Assembly (NCBI GenBank): GCA_031216445.1
Contig: CM062214.1
Location: 17,576,001-17,640,000, forward strand
Reading direction: 5' to 3'
Length of the DNA stretch: 64,000 bases
Origin: Lateolabrax maculatus
Lineage: Eukaryota; Chordata; Actinopteri; Acropomatiformes; Lateolabracidae
Positions 24,588 to 37,700 of this stretch are shown here, one piece after another (the first letter of the stretch is position 1; each line of letters opens with the position of its first letter). The notes beneath the pieces were generated by a model that worked only from the letters and a program-made list of their open reading frames with translations, was not told where the DNA came from and did not search any database. The position numbers and the translations under genes are program-made.

Positions 24588-24603
24588 AATAAACGTGTTT
24601 ATT
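24588..24603. terminator. Overlapping two-way poly(A) signal
   Basis: AATAAACGTGTTTATT puts a canonical AATAAA on the plus strand (24588-24593) and another on the minus strand (24598-24603), only 4 bp apart. It sits between the stop of SLC24A1 (24005) and the stop of DENND4A (26252, minus), so it could end both convergent transcripts. Use by either gene is inferred. Confidence 0.5.
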
Positions 24604-26251
24604 CATAAATGAAAGCAAACTATAAATCCAGCCAGGGAAGAAATTTGATTCCTTTTTTATATAAAAATCATACAAATTAGTATCTGTGTTACAAAGGATA
24701 AATAATACTTCATAAACATTGCTTGAATTGACAAATTGTGTAAACAACATGTAGACATCAAATGATGTTTTGGTCATCAGTGTGTTTTTTTCATCACAAT
24801 TTACAATTAGTGATTAAAATGCAAATGTACATGCTGTGAGATTGGTGTTTATTCCAAGCACACAGCCTTATCTAATCCAGCATTGTATCATCATAAATTA
24901 CTGCGGTGAAGTCCAGTAATAAGCTGTGCAGCTGCATCACATCTAGGCAGGTTTTTGTCAGTTAATAGTGAAAGGCAATATAAACACAGTGAACCATCAC
25001 ACTCATTTTTTGGAAGTGATTTTAGAACAGGTCAGAGCCATTGTTTTAACTTTACACCTTTGACATTTAATATGCACAGTGCAAAGAAACTTGCTCTGTC
25101 ATCTGTTCCAAGAGATTAAAAATGTCCTTTTATGCTCCGTGTGTCACATTAAACAATGCACTGTTGTCCAAATGTCTGAAACTGACATCTACACCATACA
25201 GTGACGATCAAAAGGAAAATATACAAAATACTAAAATCAAATATTCTGTACATTTTTATTTCAATAAATTAATTTCTTCATCAAAAACCTTGTATTGATT
25301 AAACCAAAAGAAATTATTTATTTTTAAATTTAATTTGTCTACTATTACTTTGATTGTACTGTTTTAAGGAAATCTATCCTTGGTGGTCCCATATAACACA
25401 TAAATTATTATATTCTCACTTTAAAAATGTATTGCTTAAAAAATTGAAGTACTGTTCCCTTCTGGGTTATTTTGGTACATTGTACAAAAAAAGATAAACA
25501 AATAAACATTGTGCATATACATTAATTGAGTACTCCCTTCTTAATTCAGAAATATAATATAATGTTAGAGAATTTTTTGAAGGTACCATGTAGTTTAGTG
25601 TATTCAGGCATATGAGCAGGGCCCTGCTAGATGTACTGGGTGCAGATGAGTCGGAATTTCTTTGCTTTTGTTAACTGCATGTAATGGATTTATTAGACAG
25701 TAAAGTTAAGTCCTGCAGCTGTCAAATAAAAAGTCACTTAAGCGTAGGTTGCTGGGTCACAGCGTTACGTAAATGAGAGAGCTCATCTTGCCAAAGTGCT
25801 TTGTAAAAACATGAATGTCTAAAAGCAAGTACTTATTATACACACACTCAACAACAGTCTTAATAAGGTCACCAGGACCACTTAAGAATTTTGACAACGT
25901 AATCGTACACTTACTTTTACATACTCACAGCTTCAACTTAAACAAAGTCATAAAATAGACTATATAATATAATAACTGTGCAAACATTTTACTATAGTTA
26001 TACTGAAAATACAGTGGATTTGCAAAATATTTACAAACACAAGGCCTGTCACTCCATGCCTCTCAGATCTAACAGTACGCAAGAAACTCATGGCAGTTGT
26101 TTTACATTAAGTGTCATTTTCCCATTGTGCTTAAGAGCTCTGTGTTCCAGTCAGGTGAGGTGGTCCTGAGCCTGAGGAGCAGTCCAAAAAAAACAGCAGC
26201 AGTGACCAAAGTTGAGGGTAAAACTAAACGGGACAGAAGAAGGGAAGTAGT
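24604..26251 (-). other. dennd4a: DENND4A 3' UTR (inferred)
   Basis: Non-coding AT-rich sequence downstream of the DENND4A stop. It carries several reverse-strand AATAAA candidates, including one near 25253 beside a plus-strand AATAAA. No other gene was seen. The far end at 24.6 kb is a guess from the two-way signal. Confidence 0.45.
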
Positions 26252-28676
26252 TCACAGGCTGGGCTCTCCAAAAGTCCTCCTGCACTCCATGACCCCTGCT
26301 CCAGGGGGTCGGTCACAGTTGTGTGTCAGTTTAACCTGGTTAGGGGTGAGGCGATCATATGCCAACTTGTACTCCCGGTCAAAAGCGTCTGCAATGAGAT
26401 AATGGTTATTTAGCAATGTGGATGTAATATGTCAGTATCAGCATATTTGCTGAATAAGAATTGTATTTAATCCATTAACCTTGAGTAGCATGTACAGTAT
26501 TTGACACATCAAGAAAATAATAGTTCTAGTGTCTGTATAAAAGAAAAACTAGTTTTCAGCCATGCATGCGGCGTTGTGAGGCTGTAGCACAGCAGTGAGT
26601 TAAATGCTTAATTAAAATTTTGACCTGATGATAGCACAAATCATAGATAGATAAAAATAGATAAATCAGGGATCACAAAAGTGATGACAATTCGGACATA
26701 AATGTCTGTACAAAAATTTGCGCCAATCCATCAGGTAAATGTTGAGATATTTCACAGGATAAGTGAAAACTTTGACCGGCTGGTGGCACTAAAGGAAAAG
26801 TCAGGGGACCAGGATTTATCCTCTAGGGACCATGGACATCTGTACCAAATTTCATGGCAATCTATCCAACAGATGTAGAGATATTTCAGTCTGGACCGAC
26901 AAAGTGCTCGCAAAGCTATAAATAGGATATTGTTGTTTTGAACTTACTGATATTAATGTTGTTCTTGCCCAAAGCCACCAGAGTGAGGAACAGTAAATCT
27001 CGGTAAAGGCTCCTTTTTGAGAGAATGAAAGAAGAAATCAATTAAACTTTCCATTCATATCATCTGTAACACATGGCTTTAGACAAAATCCTTTATCTCC
27101 TCACCTCTGTCTTTTAAAACCCAGCTCTGGCCCCAGCAGCTGGATGATCTGGCTCATGGGCTGATAGACATCACTCTTCTTAATGCTCCTCACAAAACCC
27201 TGCAGTAGCTCCACGGTGAAGAGCTGGCCTTCTTCACACAGCCCAGATCGAACCAGGGAGTTTGCACCTGCAGAGAATGAGAGATAAAAGTCACCCTGAT
27301 CAAAGGCTCATTGATCTCCATCACTCAAATCAATAATGAAAGCATTGCACTGATAAGAGCGGCATGACTAATAGGAGTCCTGAACTGAATTATGAATCAT
27401 GATTATCTAGTTACTTATATGCATTATTTAATTAACATGTAAATATCTGACCTTCATCAAACCTGCCAGCATTTTCAGAAAGTAATTTCACCTTTTGAAA
27501 CATATTATACCTCAGTCTGTTAAAGTAAATGCTTCAATAACTTACAATGTGTGTTCCACAGGACATAGCAGGGTTGAACTTTGTCTTGGTGTAACCTCAG
27601 GTTGTCCCACATAATCCTCACGAGCACCTGCTTACTGTCCTCGGATGAAACGCTCTGAGGAGTCTGTAGGGGTGAAACGTGTGAAGGATAAATCCCTTGC
27701 TCTGTATGTTACAGCCCTTATGTGTATAATTTTATAAATTAATACAAATATTTATTAGAAATAAATTTACTTTTCATTTGTGAAAAAAAAAGGGAAAAAA
27801 GAGAGACGTTCCCAGTGAAAATTGGAATTATCTATGTGCTGCTTTTATGCATTGCTCTGTTATAACAGTGTCTTTTTTTAAACTACCACTAGGAGTCACC
27901 AAATAATTATTTTTAACATGAACATATGAGCTTATAATTTCCCCCGTAAAACCATGATGGGTCTTTCTTGCACTTTGATTTTCATACTGATTATACAAAT
28001 GAAATATAATGTGTTAATTAGTGATGTTTAGAGTTTTTTTTGTTTGTTGTATTGTAGTTGATTTGAATGCCAATCGGCACAAGCCTACTGCTTTTTCAAT
28101 ATTATCATCTAACTCATGAAGAAGTATCATACTGTCTCTTTAAAACGGAGTTGATAAAATGACTTGGTTATAGTTAATCGGTCACTCTACACACAACTAT
28201 ATGTGGGTGAGCTTAACAGACAATATTTACCTGGTCTCCATGGCTACAGTGCTGGGAAGCCAGGATAAGAGCCGGCAGGTTACTCGGCAGCTCCAGCCTT
28301 CTGAAATACCACACGAGGTTCCAGAAAACAATGGGGTGTTGGTCGACAACACTCGGGGAGGAGATGGCTTGGTCACCCTCGTTCACCAGCAGGCTCTCCA
28401 GCTCCTTCCACAGAACCAGAGGGCTCAGGTAGGGCACCGTCACCAGAGAGGAGGCGGGGGCTGGTGCTGAGGCTGGCACAGCACTCCCATTGCTCTCCTG
28501 TTCCTGTTGGGGAGCAGCAGATGACTGAGCTGCACTGTCTGCCGCAGACATTTTGGCTTTGGGATTGAGTAACACCGACGTGCCCTCCTCTGTAACAGGA
28601 TTACTTTCCTTAGAAGACCTGAGGGGAGACACAGAGTGGAACTGTTTAAAGAGGGCACAGGAATAATGTTGTGTCT

Positions 28677-28716
<40 letters not shown>

Positions 28717-31700
28717 ATGCGTGTATGTCAGTGCTTTTTGAATGAGTGCCAGACAGCTAGACACTATAAAGCACGAGAGATCAAATTCACTAAACAACAT
28801 ATTATTACGGAATTCAGTGTGAAATGATGGAAGTACCTGATTAATTATTCAAAGCATTTGTGTACTTCATGTGAATGTATACTGTGCACATACAGTGTTG
28901 GTCTGTGTAAAGGGAGCATTTACCTGCTCTGTGGTTTCAGGTCTTTGATTTCCACATTGAGGAAAGGCAAGAAGGCTGTGCCGCAGAACGGACAAGTGCT
29001 GTTGAGGTTGGAGTCATTTGCAGTCCAGCCAGCCATGATCTCCTCATCATACACCAGACAGTCACACGTCTTACAAAGTGAACAGCTGGACATCAGCACC
29101 TACAACAAAAAGCAGCAGGACGAGCAGGAAATCAGACACATTGCAAAACTCATTGTCAGTCTATGGATGAGTGTCTGAAAAGGGATTTTTATATATGAGT
29201 AACTTACCTCGATGGTGTAATTGGTAGTGGGTTGGAAGCGGCTGCTGTCTGGGGAGGAATCTGGAGTGTGAGGTGTCTTAGAGGGAAGTGCCAAACCACC
29301 TGGATACAATGGAGGATTATACAATTAGACACGCAAGACGAAGCCAAAATTAAACATAACTATGGAAGCTATACATATGTGGATTAAATAAGGCAAAAGC
29401 AGAACAATTTAACGAAGCAGCAACCTATGTGAATCTGTGTTTCACATCGGTGTGTCTGGGAGTGTGCACGTGAGTGGGCATGCACGTGTTTATGTTTCGC
29501 AGTGGGCCTGTGGCTGAGTGCAGAGAATCCTACACACTGAATCAGCCCTCATGCCTACTGGCCTAGTTTTGCACAGAACAACACCCGACTCTTTCGATCA
29601 CTGAGCCCTACTCTTACTCTAAATTTAGATTATCAAGAAGTGTTTTGCTGGGAACTAATACAATGCTGCAGTGAAACAGCAATTTAATGAGCATGGCTGT
29701 AAGCCATGACTTTTTCACATCAGCGATGCTTTCATAAAGGCCGTAAACTACAAACATTTAAAGATTCCACATATCATCATAAAACCAAAACTAACAGCTT
29801 TATTTTAACAATACTGGTTATGCAGACTGATTAAAGGATGTGCAACAAACCAGAAAAGGAGTTGTGTCTGAACACTCTGTTGGGGGTGTTGGGGCTGCCC
29901 AGGTTGGTATGACCCACAACTGGACTCCTCCTGAGTCTGGACACGCTGCCGTGCTGGGGGGAGGTAAAGCCATCTGGGTCCAGGCAGGAGTCATTGTCAA
30001 ACAGCGAGGAGCAGTCTGCCTCTCCTGAGGTCAGTGAAGATACACTAATCTGGTCACAGTTTGCATCCTGCAGGTAGGACGAAGAAATAATTCATTTTGA
30101 AGGCAGTTTGATCAGGAATGTTAGTTAGGGAAGAATGCTGTGTCACTACCAACCTGTGTTAATGAAGTCTGGGAGGACAGACGAGAGTAGAGCCGGCTGG
30201 CCTTCTCAGCCACGCCCTTCCCTGCTGATATGACACTGCTCTTGAAGATGTCCAGGGTTGGAGTGAACAGTGAGTCCATGGAGAACGACGACGTGGAAGG
30301 AGTAGGTGATGAGGGTGACACCAAAGAGGAAGGCCTCTCCCTGTCTTTGTTACAGACACCCAGAGGAAGAGACGGCGACGACCTCAGCCTGTCCTTGGAT
30401 TTGACAGGCAGTGGGAGCTGTGTGTTGGAGCGGAGCAGTGTGGAGGGTCGTGGGGAGGTGTGAGGAGACGAGGCGGAGGGAAACAAAGGGCTTGAGGGAT
30501 TCTGCAGGTCCATACTGTGTGTGCGGCTCCGCAGAGGGCTGTTGGCATTTTTAATGTACATCTCGATCTCTTCGGCGAGGTCGCGGCGGGCCGTGGGTGT
30601 GCTGCTGTTGTCCTGATTCCCCTCTTGTACCGTATCTGTTGCCATCAGTGACAGGGGATCAAACCCCATCTCAATGCCTGTTCTCCTCACAGTCCCAGCA
30701 CTGCAGCTGACACTCCTCTCCCTGGGCGCACCTGGCCTCTCCACTGCATCGCTGCAGCTGACACTTCTCTCCACCAGAGGTTTCAGTTTATCAGTCTCTG
30801 TCTCCTCTTCTTCTACCCCGTGCAGTCTGTCCACAGCCAGGTGATGCTGCTTTGTTGAGCCGAGGTGAGGCACGGTGAGCCTCAGACTTCCTTCTCCACC
30901 AGACAGGTCCAGATATTTTGGCCTCTCCGTCTTTGGTAGAACTCCACACAGAATGGTGTCACTAGATGGACTAGAAACCAGCCTGTTGCCATTGCCTGTG
31001 ACAAAAACATATGTGGCAAGACATTCAGCTGAGATCTGTGGCTCTTATACACAATCATAATGGCTTCTTGACAATCTTCTTTATAAATAAAACTTACCTG
31101 CACTGACATCTGTTGATTTGCAGCTTCTAGTAGAAGGAGAGATGCTGCTGATTGGAACCTCAATCTCAGGTGCTAGAAATTCAAATGATACCAAATTGAT
31201 AAGGAGAAAGTTATTTTTGTGCACTTGGCCTGTCTATCAAAATCTATATCAGTATTTTATTCATGCAAACTCTACATTTATGAAGAAAATCACACATTTT
31301 GTTATTGCAAAGAATTAATTTGATTACATATATAAAAGGTTGCTGAAGTGCTGCAGTTTATACCAACATAAAGTTAAAAAAAGGTGGAAAAGGGTAAAAC
31401 TTGCAGCTGTGTGCTTCCTTAAAGGACCGCTATTAATCTAAAAATATAGATGTCTTATCGACAAAAATAAAGTAAGCAATTAAACCTCTGACGAAATGCC
31501 ACAGCAATTTGTGAGGACTATTGATCACAAAAGCTGGAACAGAGATTGCGCACAATTCCAGACAAATCCAATCATGTAAACAATCACCTGCTTACATAAC
31601 ACATTCCTCCATCAACAATTTCTGTCTCTCAAAAATATCTAAATATAACAGCAAATGGTCGGGTAGAGAATACCTTACACCTACACTGCGATATGATATA

Positions 31701-34700
31701 CCGGCTTTTAAAGAGAGAACATTAATTTTGCTGCCAATAAGCGGTGATTCACTGATGCAGAAATGGTAACTAAGTGTCAAAGATTAGTGACAGAAACTAA
31801 TCTATAACCTACTTGACTGCCGCGGTCCTTTGTCTTCCACCAGTGGTGTGTTGTCATTCTCTCTGCCGCACATTCTCTCCTCCTCTTTGGACAGTGAATC
31901 GTAGCCTTGGTCTGACTGTCCACCTGAAAAAGATAAGAAGCTTTACTCTTCTGACAAAAGGTGAGCCTTTTTATTATTTTTTCACCCTGCTTAGTTTCGT
32001 CTTTCAGAAAGAGCTGAGTGGATCAAAAACCAGTTATTTAGACTCCACGGATGCTTTGTGAGAGACAACTGATCTGAGAGTTTTTCTTCAACAGAGCGAG
32101 GTGACATTCCCTACAGCTTTCAGCACACAACGCTCCCAGAATAGAAAAGCAGGAGCGGCAGATGAGGAACAGAGTCTTTGAAAACTTGCATTATTCACAA
32201 GGTCAAACGGCAGAAATAAAAGTACAAACCTCCTCCAGACTGATTTATTTTACTCTCACAAAATTTCTGCTTTATTCAAATGTTTGTCACTGAGGGATAA
32301 GAAAGATGAGACAAGTTGTGAGCCAAATTTAAATCCATGATATTGTTAGTGTACAGTAAGCGCTTTAGCCTGCTGACAGACCACTACAAGCCCTGTTGTC
32401 TCTACTGTCCTTTATCTACAGTACATTAGTCATAATGTAAGGCAAAAGACTAAAGCAGAAATTAAATAAAGTTTCAAGCACAACGAAATACTTGCATAAT
32501 GATCCTGTTCCCATTTTTTCTTCCTCTCCTGAGTCCATGTAAAATAAAGGAGGAATTTGGAGCAGATTATTGTTACTGAGCACCTGCAAAGATTTTATTT
32601 GCCAATCACTTTTACGTGCCATGGGAATGTAATCAGCTTTATTAGAATTGGTTATTTTTGTTAATTTTGTTGTTGGTGTTATTTATGTATTAATCTATTC
32701 ATTTGATTGTTCCAATGAGCTGTAACATTTCTCACTTTTACTCAATAGTTATGAGGTGACACAGTGACACTGGAGACTTTTCTTTCCGTGGGTGTCACGT
32801 GATTGACAGAAAGCAGAATGATGTCAAAGCAGCTTACTTGAGTACTATGACATTTAAGCAGAGAAATAAGAAAAAAAAAGGTTTATAAATCAGGCAGTTT
32901 GGACATTTTTATGGTGGTAAATTAAATCAAATAAAATTAGATTTTTCCAGAGAGAAGCTGCGACATGAGGAGCAGCAGTGACACAATAAAAGGAGGAGAG
33001 TGAAACGGTTCAAAGAAGAAAGAAGCAGAGCTGTGGTTTCCTACCTGTGCTAAACCCATCATCACTGGAGTCCATTTTAGTGAAGTCAGCGTCGATGGAG
33101 GTGCGCTCAGCAGAGTCATTAGCACTGTCCAAACTGCCATGACTGACTGTGTCGAGATCACTGCCGTCTGAAGGGAAATAACGAAAAAGGGAGAGAATGA
33201 GAGCTTACAATAAATGACAGACCAGAGCCCAGCTTGTATAACACACTGCATGAACACTGAACAGGTGAACAGTGCTGTAATTATTATCATCCACTGTAAA
33301 GATGCAGGAATGCTTTGAATGCCACACAGCTGTCTTCATAATAGAACATCACTCAACATAAAAGGGTGCCAGAGTATTTTTAACTCAAAAGAGAGCAGGC
33401 GAGGGTTGCATAAATCACATTAAATCGTACATTTTCATTCCACAAATTGTAAATTCACAGATGAATTATTCGCTAAAATAACTAAAGGATCACATTTCCA
33501 CTCTTGGAATTTTGTATAAAATCCTAAAATTAAATCAAAATTAAAAGACAACACCAAAATTACAGTACATGGTGTAAAGTATGATGTTTTCCTTTAGTGC
33601 CCCTCACCCAACATGTCATTGTAGTAATGAGAGTCTCACTGGGCTGTTGTGGGAATTAGGGACTGACATCAAGAGCAACCTGTGTGCTGTGACTGGTGGG
33701 GAGGAAAACCTCTTCATTCTGTTTAATTAGTGTCATTAAGGAAAGGCGGGTTGGGAACAATATGTGCTGGAGGATGCTGGAGTTGGGATAAACCTTGTTA
33801 TGAGACCAGGAAATAACCCTTGAAGAAATGAGTGCTCCCACAGGATCAAAACTCATTTAAATGTCTATTAATTTAGAACTACATGAAGTAAGATAAATCC
33901 TCTACGTTCAGTATTTATTGAATATGTACACAATTGAAAAGTAATTATCGCTGAAAATAATGCAATCTCAAACCACTTAAGATCTGATTAGTCGCGCGTG
34001 TAAAACAATGACTACTGGTGTGTGTTTACATGCAGTCAGTGTGGGACTGCATGATATACTTTTTCAGCCATCGTACAGACATTGGGCAATAATTGCTTCA
34101 AAATATGTGATGGCTGATAAATTGCAGGGATTTTGTGGGAGGATATGGATGATTTATGTGTTAGTGTATACAAGTGTGTTTCATTTCTTATGGCGGTGAT
34201 CTTTGTGATATATGACTACCCAATTTCAAAAGAATGAATGTAAGTTCATATCAAACTTTCTTGGCATTTCTAAAAACTTAAATGATGACTGTAGGGTATG
34301 AACCATATTTCAACTATTTAATATTTACAAAAACTTGTTTTCACTTGAGGCAACAGTGATACAGTTGCCATCTGTGCATGGAAATATTCAAGGATTCACT
34401 TGCTAGAGAATAAATGCTAAAACACAGATAGTTGACCAGATGTTTGCCAATACAATAAAAATATTAGGTTATCAGATGAAACTCACATGGAAATTCGGGG
34501 GTTCCAGATATCAAATATCATACATTTAACATAAGGTATTCCTGGTTTAGGACATAAGTATTCTTACCTGACAGCTGAGGATCTCTGTGTGGTGTTTGTT
34601 GTTTTCTCCCTGCTTGCTTGAACTGGAGCACACCCAGGACCACGTTCCTCAGCTTTACCCACAAAAAGTAACCTCCTCTGGTGGTAGAGGGCCAGGTGCT

Positions 34701-37700
34701 TTCCAACACCGCCTAGAGCAATGAACATGTACAGAATATGTGGTCATACATGGTCAGACTAAACTGTTCAATTTAGAGTCAGATTAGCTTTTACTTGTAT
34801 GTACGTACAATACTGTATATACAAATAGCACGCACCTTGTTGTAGTAGCCATAGGTGATGGCATTGGGTTGAACTCCAGCTTTCTTCATTTCAAACAACA
34901 CCCTGACAGCAAGGACTGGCTGGCTGTACTGTCCACAGAGCTGCAGCAATACACGGTAACACACCTTGGACAGAAAACATCAGGATTTAAAAAATAAGAA
35001 TGTGCATTGTCACTCATTTTACCAAAGTCTACACTACTAAATATGTATATAGTTGTGTGGTTGTATTATTCTTTCTTTTCCCACCTCATCTGGAGCCTGC
35101 AACTTCTTGTCCTGCATCTTCCTCAGCACATCGTAGGCTGTACGCAGAGCCCGCACCTTAGAGTGGCAGGTGCCAACAAACCCTGGTAGGCAGATGAACC
35201 ACAGGCCGTAGCAGTGGCGCAGCAGACACTTAGACCACATCTGAGGCATAGATGAATGGGTTTTGGCCATCCTTTGAGCTGATTTGATCTCCTGAGATAA
35301 AAAAAAAGATCAAATGTAGAGATGAGTCATCGTCCTTTAGCAACCAGATTTGCATTTTTGCATACACATTTATACCCTTATCCATCATTATGCAGAATAA
35401 GTGCAGCAGTAAAATAAGCATAAATTCTTAAATTCCAAACATAAAAATAAACAAAAAGGCTAAAATAAGTGTGAGTGTAAGTGACAATAAATGTGACACA
35501 TATTCATGTTTATAATTATATGGTTCCACAACAAAAAAGCTACAAGACATGGAAACTTTTCTTTATATATAGTGTTTCTAGAACAATAAATCATAATTTA
35601 TTTCTAAGACTGAGTAAAATGTAATGGTACTTAAGAAAAGAAGAAAAATCTCACTACTCATCCAGCTGACCTGTTTAGAGCGTCTAAAGATGGCCGTAGG
35701 GCTGGCTGGGCTGTTGTGGCGAGAGGCCATGCCTGCTGATGGAGGATTTGGTCCCTCCAGGGGCTCCAGAAGCTCAGCACTCAGCACAGGGAACCCCGAG
35801 TAGCTGCAGAAAGACATATACTCACTCATATACCCTGACATGAACTGAAATAGACACCAATCTCACATAGACACTGGCAAGCCAAGTGACATGTACAATA
35901 CTCTGGCTCTGACACCCTGGAAGCTTGAGCACTGATGTAAGAATCCAAAAGCGATATGTTCCAGCTCAGAGTAACCACAAAGCCCTAAAGCGGTGACAAA
36001 TTCTTTCACAATAGAGGCAATTTATACGCTAAGTCACTCCTCCGGGAGCTGCATTGTGTGCACCCAGTGTCGTTGAGAAGTGCTCTTGAAGTGAGTGTGT
36101 GTGAAAGACTCACACTTCAAGTAAAAGAAAGAAACGGCCTGGTTTGTATCTATCGTTTAGAGATTGATCTGCAGTGTGGTACCTATAGCACAGAGGATGC
36201 TCTTCTCCCTCTGGTAGTGGAGGCAGCTCTGGAGGGTTGACATAGACCGTGTGCTCACTGCGGTGGGATTCATCCAGTTCAATCAGTCTGGTTTCCTCTG
36301 GCCGTTCACTGTCCATCTGGTTTTAAAGAGAAACACACATGTATCATTGTTTTTCCCTCTGTTCTTCATCTCATAAACACAAATCCATAGGCGCTAATGC
36401 TGCCTGGAGGCTCACGGCCATCTGATACTGTATGAGCCCTCAGATCAGATCAGATATGAGGGTCAGAGAGGACGAACAGATGTTAGTGATGAGTCTTCTA
36501 CATCAGAAATATGGCCTGTGTCCCCACTCCATTTATCTAAAGGGCACTGCCAAGGCAGGGGCTTGATCCTATGAATCTCCCAAGACTACATTAATCCAGG
36601 CTGCAGTGACCTGGACAAAATTGATGCTATGTTTCTCTAGGGACATGAAACCATTAAACTGTACCACTTTTGCAGCCATGCTTGATACTAAACTGTCACA
36701 TTTCCTTTAGCTCAGAACTGACTGACTGATCTGCTGTATGGAGAAAAGTGTACAAAGTTCCACTGGCTTCCTGTCTGTCTGAAAACAACAGCGGCAGCAC
36801 TCCTTTGTGTTGCATGGCAAGGTAAAGACTGCATGTTCTTTTTTAGGAGAAAATCACTACTGAATAGCAGTCTGGGAGATCACTAAAAGCCTGCTTTGCT
36901 GATGTGCAGTCCCTTGGCTTATCTGAATTGATTACCAGCTTATCTTGGACATGAGCTTCACGAAAACGTTAATATTATGGCAGCGGCTGAATAGCTCCCC
37001 AGTGCTACTGCGTTACAGGGTTTGTTCCACTCAGTCGAGTGGATGATTCAGTCAACTGACTCCCACTGACCTATTTGCCCTCACTTTTATTCTACTCAGT
37101 GTTTCTCCGCTTGTTGCCCTTCCTCTTATACACAAGAGGCCTTTCTCAATCATGTACTTGTTGTCAACCTCAGCAGTAGAAATGAATCAATGCTTCCACT
37201 TCTCAATAATAACCACAATGACCATTCATACAGGAGCTCTAACTGTTCATACAGGATGCAAATGTGACTTCCTGATTGCACAAGTTTGCAAACACAAAGT
37301 TTTTTTTTTTGGAGGGAAGGAGAATGTTTTGTCTTTTTACATGTTACAAAACATGTGCAGGCAGGTTGTGTAAAAGCTGTCAAATCCCCAAATAATTAAC
37401 GCTCTAACTGACAATGAGGAGGACTAGTCCTCATCTTACAAGATTTCAACAACAAAACTCATTACACTTTGACAAATACAGATTATCACCTCCATCTTTG
37501 TCTTTCTCTGTCATTATTCTTTATTATAGTTCAGAGACCTTTGGAGTCACGATAGTGCAAAGAGTCAATTGCAAGAACAAATAATTAATCTTACTGTCTC
37601 TTTGTCTCCTCAGTCTCTACTGCATAACCTCTCTGCACAGTTCAGTCTAATGGCACCTTGTTCAATAAGGCAGACGGCTGACATACACTGAGAGCTAATG

